Program-made: the position numbers and the translations under genes
Shown: positions 1 to 6,781 of the stretch, piece by piece
Layout of the letters: the number at the start of each line of letters is the position of its first letter
How positions within the stretch are numbered: the stretch's first letter is position 1
Source of the DNA: Porphyrobacter sp.
GTDB taxonomy: Bacteria; Pseudomonadota; Alphaproteobacteria; Sphingomonadales; Sphingomonadaceae
Assembly (NCBI GenBank): GCA_017744315.1
Contig: JAGIBN010000009.1
Span: 1-64,000, forward strand
Direction: 5' to 3'
DNA: 64,000 nucleotides
Notes under the pieces: generated by a model
Databases searched by the model: none
What the model was told of the DNA's origin: nothing
What the model saw: the letters and a program-made list of their open reading frames with translations, nothing else

Positions 1-1
1 C

Positions 2-91
2 GTTCGCATATCCATGCTCGCGCAAGGCAACCCTGTGACGCCCAGGGCAGCGCCGGCCTCGCCCGTCCGCTTGTTTCTCTCCCGGCGTTAG
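2..91 (+). CDS. possible C-terminal fragment of an unidentified protein
   Basis: The second frame is open from the window edge to a TAG at 89-91 and has mostly G or C in the third codon position, as the neighbouring genes do. It would give about 29 C-terminal residues ending in a Leu-Ser-Arg-Arg stretch. No family can be recognised from so little. The other plus frames are either stopped at once or run into the repeat region. The alternative is that this is simply non-coding flank. Confidence 0.25.
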   Translation, partial: VRISMLAQGNPVTPRAAPASPVRLFLSRR

Positions 92-347
92 GCCCGCACC
101 CGCCAGAGGGTGGTTTGGTGTGTCCTCAATCCTCCCCAGAATGGGGAGGGGGACCAGGCGCAGCATGGTGGAGGGGCACGTGCCGCCAAGCGCTCCCTCG
201 AGAGCTTAGAACACGTCGAGGGTGCCCATCCACCAACCTGCGGTTGGTTCCCCTCCCCGTGCCGGGGAGGATCTGGACGCAGCGAAGAATCAAAAACCCC
301 TCCCGGTGAGGGGAGGGGTTCTGGATACTCGTCGAGGAAAGCGAGGC
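92..347. repeat. gene-free stretch with three GC-rich hairpins
   Basis: I see no convincing gene here. It holds three short inverted repeats of the CCTCCCC/GGGGAGG kind: 131-149 (7-bp arms), 252-270 (8-bp arms, 3-base loop) and 297-318 (8-bp arms). The last lies 30 bases beyond the stop of the SPOR lipoprotein and could help end its transcript. Similar hairpins recur at 6611-6632, 10630-10650, 34954-34978, 35060-35083 and 47404-47432, so this is a dispersed intergenic repeat family. Confidence 0.7.
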
Positions 348-1640
348 TTAGCGCCGTGCGAGTTGCACCCCGGTGTCGACCGCGCCCGGAAGCGGGCGGT
401 TCTGGTCGTAAGCGAAGCAGGTGTTGCCCGCCGCCCGAACCTTGCCGCACATCGCGGCGGACGAGGACTTGGCAAAGCCGGCGGCCGAAACGCGCCAGTA
501 GCGCTTGCCCCCGACCAGGGCTTCCGAGATCACCATCTGGTGCCCTGCCAGTTCGGGATACTTGCGGGTGTAGATGTTCCACGCACGGCGGGCGCCGGCC
601 TCGCTCAGGAAGCTGCCAAGCTGCACGCGGTGCGTTCCGTTCGCTTGCTGAGCCGAAGCGGCAACGGCGCGAGCCGGGGCCCGGCGAGCCGCCGGTTGCG
701 GAGTGGCGCTCGGGGTAGCCTGCGCGACCTGGACGACCGGAGCCGGCTCAGGAGCGGCGCTTGCGTGCTGGAGAACAGGACGATCGAGGTCCGCGCTGGG
801 ATCGATCGAAGCAAGCGCCGGCAGTTCGCGCGGCTGCTCGGTGACCTGCGTAAAGGCGGGTTCGGCGGTCGGAACGGCGGCCTCGGCGAAAAGCTGCTCG
901 ACGGCCGGGTTGTTGGCCAGGGCGAGCTGAGCCGGCTGGCCGGTGTCACGCACGCCTGCCGGTACGTCCAGCAGAGTGGCGACGCGCTGCTGCCAGGCTT
1001 CGGGCTGGGCCATCATCGCCCACTCGGTCATGCGGTCACCGACCTTGTCGGCCGGCACGTCTTGCTGGGCCATCAGGCGCGCTTCGCGCCACTGGCCGGC
1101 AAGGGCGTAGGAGTAAGCCAGGTTCTGCCGCATCTTGGCGGTGTTCTCGCCACGGCGGATGGCGTTCGACATCAGCATGATGCCGCGCTGCTGCTGTCCG
1201 GAAATGGCGAGGGCCAGGCCCAGGTCAGCGGTAGCAATATCGGTTTCGTGCGAATTGAGCAGAGCGGCGGCCTCGGCATGCTTGCCGGCACCGGCGAGCG
1301 CGAGAGCGCGGCCAAGAACCACGCGTGGCGAGCTGTTGCCGAGCTCCATCGTGTCGGCGAAGGTCGCCGCGGCGGAATCGAAACGGCCGGCGTCGAGATA
1401 GGCCGAGGCCAGGGTGGCGCGGAATTCGGCGTTGCGCGGCTCAGCCAGGACGGCGGCCTCGGCGTGGGTGATCGCCTTGCCCTGCTTGCCCTGTGCCATC
1501 GCTTCCTGCGCCATGCTGGCCGATACGGCCGCTGCAGGAGGAGCACCGGTCGCGCAGCCGGCCAGGAGCGTCCCGGCCAGGGTCGTGGTCAGGGCGAAAT
1601 TGATGGCACGCTTGTTGGCGGTCGTGCGGTTCATGGTCAT
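348..1640 (-). CDS. TPR and SPOR domain lipoprotein
   Basis: The N-terminus has a basic start, a hydrophobic stretch and a lipobox (Leu-Leu-Ala-Gly-Cys near residue 28), so it should be a lipoprotein. Residues about 40-250 are Ala-rich TPR-like helices. After a Pro/Ala linker, residues about 333-405 form a SPOR domain (RVQLGSF start, YWRVSAAGF core), a fold known to bind peptidoglycan stripped of side stems at division sites. ATG codons at 1640 and 1634 both fit; an AGAGG lies 9 bases before the second. It follows the gene ending at 1647 by 6 bases, so it is the third gene of a ParA operon. A role in septal or polar wall biology is inferred. Confidence 0.85.
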   Translation of the reverse strand: MTMNRTTANKRAINFALTTTLAGTLLAGCATGAPPAAAVSASMAQEAMAQGKQGKAITHAEAAVLAEPRNAEFRATLASAYLDAGRFDSAAATFADTMELGNSSPRVVLGRALALAGAGKHAEAAALLNSHETDIATADLGLALAISGQQQRGIMLMSNAIRRGENTAKMRQNLAYSYALAGQWREARLMAQQDVPADKVGDRMTEWAMMAQPEAWQQRVATLLDVPAGVRDTGQPAQLALANNPAVEQLFAEAAVPTAEPAFTQVTEQPRELPALASIDPSADLDRPVLQHASAAPEPAPVVQVAQATPSATPQPAARRAPARAVAASAQQANGTHRVQLGSFLSEAGARRAWNIYTRKYPELAGHQMVISEALVGGKRYWRVSAAGFAKSSSAAMCGKVRAAGNTCFAYDQNRPLPGAVDTGVQLARR

Positions 1641-1646
1641 AGGCCT

Positions 1647-2288
1647 CTATATCCGTTGCTTTAAGTCACGCTCCACCTGCACAGCGAGTACCTCGACCTC
1701 CGGAATCTCTGACAGGAACTTGTCTAACGCCGCCGTCACCAGCTGCTGAGCGCTACGGTTCATCACCGTGCTGGCCAGGCGGAGTTTCAGGTGACGCTTG
1801 CCGTCGAGACGCAGCGTGAAGGCTGCACGACGGCCCGCGTCGGGAACGCTGCGGCGTTGCGGCTCGCGGCGTTGGGCCTCGCGGCGCGGCGGCTGGACGG
1901 AGACTGCCGTTTCGACAGCCCGCCGCTGACGCAGCACCTCGGGTTCGGGCGCGGCGAAGCTGGGAAAGTCAGCTTCTTCCGCGGGAGCGACGAGGCTCGG
2001 ATAGTCGGCCTCATCCTCGAATTCTTCTTCCTCGCCGAGCTCCTCGTCGCTGAACGAACCGGACGAAGCGGCCGGGGTCAGCGAGTAGATTTCAGCTTTG
2101 TGCAGCGGTGCCGGGAGGTCATCCTCCTGGCCCATGTCGTTCCATCCCAGATCCTCGAGATCCTGGGCCAGAGCAGCCGCCTGAGCTCCACCGAGGGACG
2201 CCATCTGCGGCCGCATCGCCGGTTTCGCGCCGCCCTTGCGGGCCAGAAGCGAGGGGCCGAGCGAAGCGAAATTCTTGGGTTCGCTCAT
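1647..2288 (-). CDS. ParA-partner-like protein with C-terminal ribbon-helix-helix
   Basis: 213 residues. The first 150 are disordered-looking: an acidic run at 82-95 and a basic Arg/Pro stretch at 134-155. Residues about 156-192 read as a ribbon-helix-helix DNA-binding fold: a beta strand (FTLRLD), a helix, a turn at Asn-Arg-Ser and a second helix. The gene starts 15 bases after the ParA ATPase stop and is followed 6 bases later by the SPOR lipoprotein. Small RHH proteins often partner ParA ATPases on plasmids; here the context is chromosomal, with no parS-like array seen. The ParA-partner role is inferred from position and fold. Confidence 0.65.
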   Translation of the reverse strand: MSEPKNFASLGPSLLARKGGAKPAMRPQMASLGGAQAAALAQDLEDLGWNDMGQEDDLPAPLHKAEIYSLTPAASSGSFSDEELGEEEEFEDEADYPSLVAPAEEADFPSFAAPEPEVLRQRRAVETAVSVQPPRREAQRREPQRRSVPDAGRRAAFTLRLDGKRHLKLRLASTVMNRSAQQLVTAALDKFLSEIPEVEVLAVQVERDLKQRI

Positions 2289-2303
2289 CGTAACGTCTCC
2301 CGC

Positions 2304-3020
2304 TTACTGGGCGACGCGGCGGCCGAAGCCGCCTTGCGGGCGATAGTTTCCGGGCGATTGAACGGCGGTGCCGGGAGCGGCGAAGACCGTCCGGCGGAAG
2401 TTCTTCTCGAGACGGTCGGCGATGTAGTGCCACAGGGCTACGACTTCCTGAGCGCTGCGACCTTCGGGCTCCACTTCCATGACCGTGCGGCCGTCGATCA
2501 TCGAGGCGGCGTAGTCGGTGCGGTGGTGCAAAGTGATCGGGGCGACCGTGCCGTGCTGCGACAGCGCAACGGCGGCTTCGGAGGTAATCTTGGCCTTCGG
2601 GGTGGCGGCGTTGACTACGAAGATCAGGGGCTTGCCCGCGCGCTCACACAGATCGACCGTGGCGCCGACGGCGCGCAAGTCATGCGGAGAGGGGCGCGTC
2701 GGAACCACGATCAGCTCGGCAACCGAGATGACCGACTGGATCGCCATGGTGATGGCTGGCGGCGTATCGATCACCGCAAGCTTGAAGCCTTGCTGACGCA
2801 GGATCGCCAGATCGTTGGCGAGGCGCGCGACCGTGGTCTGGGCAAAGGCCGGGTAATCGGCTTCGCGTTCGTTCCACCAGTCGGCGAGGGAGCCTTGCGG
2901 ATCGATGTCGATCAGGACCACGGGGCCTGCGCCCGCGCGCTGCGCCTGGACCGCCAGGTGACCCGAGAGCGTGGTCTTGCCCGACCCGCCTTTCTGCGAA
3001 GCCAATGCCAATACGCGCAA
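2304..3020 (-). CDS. orphan ParA/MinD-type ATPase
   Basis: 238 residues from a TTG start at 3020, chosen because an AGGGGG ribosome site lies 8 bases upstream and the protein then begins directly with the deviant Walker A strand (QKGGSGKTT), as ParA proteins do. Walker A', the IDIDPQGS motif and the switch sequence VIDTPPA are all present. ParA ATPases dimerise on ATP and position DNA or protein cargo along the nucleoid. No ParB homologue lies beside it; the next genes encode an RHH-like protein and a SPOR lipoprotein, so the cargo may be division or envelope machinery rather than DNA. A frame extending upstream to 3191 lacks a good start and runs into the promoter. Confidence 0.85.
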   Translation of the reverse strand: MRVLALASQKGGSGKTTLSGHLAVQAQRAGAGPVVLIDIDPQGSLADWWNEREADYPAFAQTTVARLANDLAILRQQGFKLAVIDTPPAITMAIQSVISVAELIVVPTRPSPHDLRAVGATVDLCERAGKPLIFVVNAATPKAKITSEAAVALSQHGTVAPITLHHRTDYAASMIDGRTVMEVEPEGRSAQEVVALWHYIADRLEKNFRRTVFAAPGTAVQSPGNYRPQGGFGRRVAQ

Positions 3021-3095
3021 GACCAATTCCCCCTGATTCGACGCCGGAGACAAGGCATTTCCGGCCCATTCGACAGTGGAGATCGCAGAACACCC

Positions 3096-3110
3096 TAAAT
3101 TTTGGGTTAA
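3096..3110 (-). promoter_or_regulatory. CtrA-like box upstream of the ParA operon
   Basis: On the minus strand the sequence reads TTAA-N7-TTTA, seven of eight positions of the alphaproteobacterial CtrA consensus TTAA-N7-TTAA. It sits 76 bases before the ParA start and within the 237-base divergent gap shared with the Sel1/SPOR gene. It overlaps a near-palindrome CCCTAAATTTTGGG (3093-3106). A single site of this kind can occur by chance, though AT-rich words are scarce here. Confidence 0.3.
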
Positions 3111-3257
3111 CTGGGCAGGCCTTTCCGAACTCGCCACCCGTAATCCGCGTCGCAATCCGCATTTTGGGAAAAAGCGAGCCGCATAAAGCATTTGCTAATG
3201 GCTCATTTACTATGCTGCGGTTTCAAACTGACTGACGGAGCCCGGACCAGCCGCGCT

Positions 3258-4433
3258 ATGCCACGTAATCTGAACAAGCCCGTCCGCCTTGCCGCGTTCA
3301 CGCTCATCCTGTTGGGTGCAGCGCCCGCGATGGCCGACGTGAAAGCCGGCGTCGACGCCTGGAGCCGGGGCGACTTCGCCGTGGCCGTGCGCGAATGGGA
3401 AGCGCCGGCCGCCAATGGCGATGCCGATGCCATGTTCAATCTCGCGCAGGCCTATCGGTTGGGGCGCGGGGTACCGGTAAATTCTGATCGCGCCGAGGAG
3501 CTTTACGCTCGCGCCGCTGAGCTGGGGCACATTCGGGCGGCGGATACTTACGGGCTGATGCTGTTCCAGGAGGGGCGCCGGGAGGCGGCGCTGCCTTATG
3601 TGGAGGGCGCGGCCCGGCGTGGCGACCCGCGGGCTCAGTATCTCTTGGGCGTGGCTCACTTCAACGGCGACATGCTGGAGCGCGACTGGGTTCGCGCCTA
3701 CGCTCTGCTGACGCTGGCGAACGCTGCGGGGCTTCCGCAAGCGGCGACGGCCCTTTCGGAGATGGACCAGGCGATCCCGCTCGAACAACGCCAGCAGGGC
3801 GCCGGCCTTGCCATGCAATTGCGCGAAGAAGCCAAGGTCGCGAAGGCCACCGAACTGGCCGCTGCCGAGCTTGGGACTTCGCTTGCCAGTTCGGTCGAGC
3901 CGACGGCTCCTGTCGTGGCCAGTGGTGGTCCGGTTCCGCGCGCGACAGAGGCGGTGGCGGTGTCCTCGCCAAAGCTGGCAGGGAGGGTGGCTCTCGACGA
4001 TGCGCTCCGCGCGACGGGCATGGAAAATCCTGCCGATGCTGGCGCGAGCTTCGCCCGAAGCGGCGCTGCGCCTCGGGCTGTGGATCCGACGCTTGCTGCG
4101 GAGTTGCCTCAGGCAAAGCCGGTGGTTGTCGCCGTGGCCGATGCACCGGTCCAGGCTGCTCGGCCCGAGCCTGCGCAAGAACAAGCGCCTGCTCCTGCTG
4201 CTACGGGGCCATGGCGGGTCCAGCTGGGCGCGTTCTCGGTTCCGGGTAATGCCGAGAAGCTGTGGGGCAAGCTTAGCGGCAGGTCTGAACTCAAGGGCAG
4301 GGAGCGACTGATGATCCCCTCTGGCCGGGTCACCAAACTGCAAGCGGGCGGCTTCGCCACTCGCGCTGCCGCCGACGAGGCATGCCTTTCGCTTCAGCGC
4401 TCTGGCCAGGATTGCCTTGTGACCCGAAGCTGA
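3258..4433 (+). CDS. Sel1-repeat and SPOR domain periplasmic protein
   Basis: 391 residues from the ATG at 3258, chosen because it gives a clean signal peptide (basic start, hydrophobic core, cleavage after Ala-Met-Ala near residue 23). Residues about 30-170 carry Sel1-type TPR repeats (for example AMFNLAQAYRLGRGVP and AQYLLGVAHFNG). A long Ala/Pro/Val linker follows, then a C-terminal SPOR domain (WRVQLGAFSVPG, about residues 315-390) ending in a Cys-containing strand. It diverges from the ParA/SPOR operon, so two SPOR proteins flank one orphan ParA. SPOR domains localise proteins to denuded septal peptidoglycan; Sel1 repeats mediate protein contacts. The ribosome site is weak. Confidence 0.85.
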   Translation: MPRNLNKPVRLAAFTLILLGAAPAMADVKAGVDAWSRGDFAVAVREWEAPAANGDADAMFNLAQAYRLGRGVPVNSDRAEELYARAAELGHIRAADTYGLMLFQEGRREAALPYVEGAARRGDPRAQYLLGVAHFNGDMLERDWVRAYALLTLANAAGLPQAATALSEMDQAIPLEQRQQGAGLAMQLREEAKVAKATELAAAELGTSLASSVEPTAPVVASGGPVPRATEAVAVSSPKLAGRVALDDALRATGMENPADAGASFARSGAAPRAVDPTLAAELPQAKPVVVAVADAPVQAARPEPAQEQAPAPAATGPWRVQLGAFSVPGNAEKLWGKLSGRSELKGRERLMIPSGRVTKLQAGGFATRAAADEACLSLQRSGQDCLVTRS

Positions 4434-4470
4434 AGCACCCTATGGCCTTCCGCCAGCTTGGGGGAAGGTG

Positions 4471-5754
4471 ATGAGCGACGCCGAAGGCCAGAGTAGTACG
4501 CCCAATAGCACGCCCGACCAGCCGATCAGCGCGGCTGAGCGTATCGTGGCGCTCGACTTCATCCGCGGCATCGCGGTGCTCGGCATTCTGTTCCCCAACA
4601 TCGTCGCCTACGGGCACCCGATGCTGGCTTACTACTGGCCCGAAGCCTTGCCGGGCGGATCGACCGCGTTCGACCGTTATGTCTGGCTGTTCCAGTTCGT
4701 CCTGATCGACGGAAAGCTGCGTGGTGTGTTCACACTGCTGTTCGGTGCCGGGCTGATCCTGTTCCTCGATCGGACAAGCGCCCGGGGAGGCAGTGCCGAC
4801 CTCCAGATCAGGCGCCTGGCGTGGCTCGGGGTGTTCGGGATCGCGCACACCTTTCTGATTTGGACCGGCGACATCCTCTTGCTCTACGCCCTCGCTGGCT
4901 TCGGGGCGCTTCTCATGACGGGCTGGGATGCGCGCACTCAATTCCGCATAGGCGTGGCCTGGTTCCTCGCCGGAGCGCTGATCTTTTCGGCCGCCATCGG
5001 GACCGCGGTGGTCGCGGAGGGGATACCGACGATGCCCGACCCGACGCCGCTCTCGTACGAGCAGGCCCAGCAGGGCGCGGCGGACTTCGTAAAGGACGCC
5101 AACGAGGAAACGGATGTGACCCAAGTCGGCGACTGGCCCGGCCTGGTCGCCTGGCGGGTTGCCGAAGAGGGGCCGGGGCTGCCTTTCGAGCTGTTGTTCT
5201 TCGCACTGGTCGAGACGATACCGCTCATGCTCATCGGCATGGCCCTCTATCGCATGGGGCTGTTCGAAGGGCACCTCGATCGGGCGAGGTTGCGGCGTTG
5301 GGGGTGGATCGGCCTTGTCGGCGGCGCGGTGCTGACCTTGCCGGTCGGACTGTGGGTCATGTGGGCGGGCTTTCCGATCCTGCTGACCCAGTTCGCGTTC
5401 AACGGACTGTCGGCATTTCTGCACTTGCCGATGGTCCTCGGCCTCACAGTCCTGCTCTCGCTGTGGGCTGGGACCGCCGCGAAGGGCTGGCTCGGCAGCC
5501 GCATTGTCGCAGCTGGACGGATGGCTTTCAGCAATTACCTTGGGGGTTCAATCCTGATGATGTTCGTCTTCCAGGGATGGGCAGGGGGGCTGTTCGGCCA
5601 GTTGCACCGAATCGGCCTGCTGCCGTTCGTAGTCCTGGCCTGGGTTTTGATGCTGGCATGGTCGAAGCCCTGGCTCGCACGTTTCCGTTACGGGCCGCTC
5701 GAATGGCTGTGGCGCTGCCTCACGTACTGGCAATTGATGCCCATTCGCAAATAA
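4471..5754 (+). CDS. DUF418 family multi-pass membrane protein
   Basis: About 427 residues with a family-typical opening (RIVALDFIRGIAVLGILFPN, about residues 23-42) and roughly ten hydrophobic segments. The C-terminal DUF418 part includes the GRMAFSNYLGGSI motif. YeiB-like DUF418 proteins are inner-membrane proteins related in architecture to acyltransferases, with transport or modification roles proposed but unproven. The ATG at 4471 is preferred over the GTG just before it because of the GGGGGAAGG sequence upstream. It stands alone, 41 bases before bfd, and its last codons contain one of the ATTCGCA half-sites described at the bfd promoter. Confidence 0.85.
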   Translation: MSDAEGQSSTPNSTPDQPISAAERIVALDFIRGIAVLGILFPNIVAYGHPMLAYYWPEALPGGSTAFDRYVWLFQFVLIDGKLRGVFTLLFGAGLILFLDRTSARGGSADLQIRRLAWLGVFGIAHTFLIWTGDILLLYALAGFGALLMTGWDARTQFRIGVAWFLAGALIFSAAIGTAVVAEGIPTMPDPTPLSYEQAQQGAADFVKDANEETDVTQVGDWPGLVAWRVAEEGPGLPFELLFFALVETIPLMLIGMALYRMGLFEGHLDRARLRRWGWIGLVGGAVLTLPVGLWVMWAGFPILLTQFAFNGLSAFLHLPMVLGLTVLLSLWAGTAAKGWLGSRIVAAGRMAFSNYLGGSILMMFVFQGWAGGLFGQLHRIGLLPFVVLAWVLMLAWSKPWLARFRYGPLEWLWRCLTYWQLMPIRK

Positions 5755-5760
5755 GGCTTG

Positions 5761-5783
5761 CTACTGCGATCCATTCGCATTAG
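5761..5783 (+). promoter_or_regulatory. Fur-like operator upstream of bfd
   Basis: A 23-base imperfect palindrome with arms CTA-n-TGCGA and TCGCA-n-TAG. Its core TGCGATCCATTCGCA (5765-5779) has the 7-1-7 layout of Fur-family boxes, and ATTCGCA is a half-site reported for alphaproteobacterial iron regulation. It ends 12 bases before the bfd start, a position suited to repression. The 9-mer CCATTCGCA also occurs at 5741-5749, exactly 30 bases upstream. bfd is a classic Fur-repressed gene in enterobacteria; the assignment here is inference. Confidence 0.5.
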
Positions 5784-5795
5784 TTTTTACCCGTC

Positions 5796-5990
5796 ATGTA
5801 CATCTGCGTCTGCAATGCCGTCCGGGAATGCGAGCTCCGCCGCGCTGCACAGCGCAGCTGCGGAAATGCCGAACGAGTCTACGAAACTCTCGGCAAACGG
5901 CCCCAATGCGGCCAATGCCTGGAAGAGGCGGACGAGATCATTTTCGAAGAGCGTCTGTGCAGTTCGCAACTCGCACTCGCAGCTGCCTGA
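5796..5990 (+). CDS. bfd: bacterioferritin-associated ferredoxin
   Basis: A 64-residue (2Fe-2S) protein with the Bfd pattern: Cys4-Val-Cys6 near the start and a CGQC pair around residues 38-41, in the order typical of the BFD-like domain. Bfd binds bacterioferritin and passes electrons to reduce the stored ferric core so that iron is released to the cytosol. bfr lies 113 bases downstream on the same strand, supporting the pairing. The start is the only ATG that keeps the first Cys pair; no clear ribosome site is present. A Fur-like dyad lies directly upstream and a terminator directly downstream, so the two genes seem to be separately controlled. Confidence 0.9.
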   Translation: MYICVCNAVRECELRRAAQRSCGNAERVYETLGKRPQCGQCLEEADEIIFEERLCSSQLALAAA

Positions 5991-5998
5991 TACGATCC

Positions 5999-6013
5999 TG
6001 ACAATCATTCGCA
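5999..6013 (+). promoter_or_regulatory. second Fur-like 7-1-7 dyad, between bfd and bfr
   Basis: TGACAATCATTCGCA resembles the Fur 7-1-7 consensus (TGATAAT-N-ATTATCA type): the left half agrees at six of seven positions and the right half is the ATTCGCA word also seen before bfd. It lies just after the bfd stop and abuts the terminator at 6013-6038. It is about 38 bases upstream of the proposed -35 element of bfr, a position more compatible with upstream regulation than with blocking the polymerase. Inference only. Confidence 0.35.
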
Positions 6014-6038
6014 AACCTCAGGATTTCTGCGGTTTTTT
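6013..6038 (+). terminator. Rho-independent terminator after bfd
   Basis: AAACC-T-CAG pairs with CTG-C-GGTTT around a GATTT loop (one internal mismatch), and the 3' arm continues into a run of six T. It begins 23 bases after the bfd stop, so most bfd transcripts should end before bfr. Confidence 0.6.
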
Positions 6039-6050
6039 GTCTGTTTAGGG

Positions 6051-6080
6051 TTGCCTCTTGGGGCGCCTGTGGCCGATAAT
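6051..6080 (+). promoter_or_regulatory. possible bfr promoter
   Basis: TTGCCT (6051-6056), an 18-base spacer and GATAAT (6075-6080) match the housekeeping -35/-10 pattern at four and five of six positions. The site sits after the bfd terminator and 24 bases before the bfr start. It would allow bfr to be expressed independently of bfd, as expected for storage versus release of iron. Confidence 0.35.
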
Positions 6081-6103
6081 GCACGCATGCAGGAGAATGC
6101 GTG

Positions 6104-6586
6104 ATGAAGGGTGATCCGCAGGTCATCGACTACCTGAACAAGGCGCTCACGAACGAGCTGACGGCAATCAACCAGTATTGGCTGCACTATCGCACGCTGA
6201 ATCACTGGGGCGTCAAAAAGCTCGCCGAATACGAACGCCACGAATCGATCGACGAGATGAAGCACGCCGACACGCTGGCGGAGCGCATCCTGTTCCTCGA
6301 CGGGCTCCCCAACTTCCAGGCGCTGCACAAGATCAAGGTGGGCGAAACGGTCGAGGAAATCCTCAAGGCCGACCTCGCGCTTGAATACGAAGCCGTGCCG
6401 CTGCTCAAGGACGCGATCGCCCACGCCGAAACCGTGCGCGACTATGTCAGCCGCGAGATCTTCGAACGGATCCTCGAAAGCGAGGAAGAGCACATCGACT
6501 TCCTCGAAACCCAGTTCGACATGATCGAACGGATGGGGCTGCAGAACTACGTTCAGCTCAATTCCGAAGCACCCGAAGCGGACTGA
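6104..6586 (+). CDS. bfr: bacterioferritin
   Basis: 160 residues, the normal family length. It forms a 24-subunit shell that oxidises Fe(II) and stores Fe(III). Ferroxidase ligands of the family are in place: Glu18, Glu51, His54, Glu94 and the Glu-Glu-His block near 127-130; Met52 in DEMKHAD is the haem-binding Met of true bacterioferritins. The ATG at 6104 is chosen over the GTG just before it because the AGGAG site is then 8 bases away and the protein begins with the conserved Met-Lys-Gly-Asp. It is paired with bfd upstream. Confidence 0.96.
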   Translation: MKGDPQVIDYLNKALTNELTAINQYWLHYRTLNHWGVKKLAEYERHESIDEMKHADTLAERILFLDGLPNFQALHKIKVGETVEEILKADLALEYEAVPLLKDAIAHAETVRDYVSREIFERILESEEEHIDFLETQFDMIERMGLQNYVQLNSEAPEAD

Positions 6587-6610
6587 GTCCACTGGCTGCC
6601 GCTTGAGCCT

Positions 6611-6632
6611 CCTCTCCCCTTAGCGGGAGAGG
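6611..6632. repeat. CCTCTCCC/GGGAGAGG hairpin after bfr
   Basis: Eight-base-pair arms around a CTTAGC loop, 24 bases after the bfr stop. It has no T run, so termination would be inefficient or Rho-aided. A near-identical hairpin (CCCTCTCCC/GGGAGAGGG) lies after the phytase gene at 10630-10650, suggesting a dispersed element. Confidence 0.6.
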
Positions 6633-6781
6633 AATATCCCAGTTAGCGCAGGGCCCACGGCCCCCTTGTGTTGCCGCCAGAGCACAATTGCAGGTGTCAT
6701 CGTCGTGCAATCTACCTGACCACAAAGCTTCAAATGCCCACCCTAGTGGCGCCTCCGACAGTTGGAAGGAGGACGTTCACA

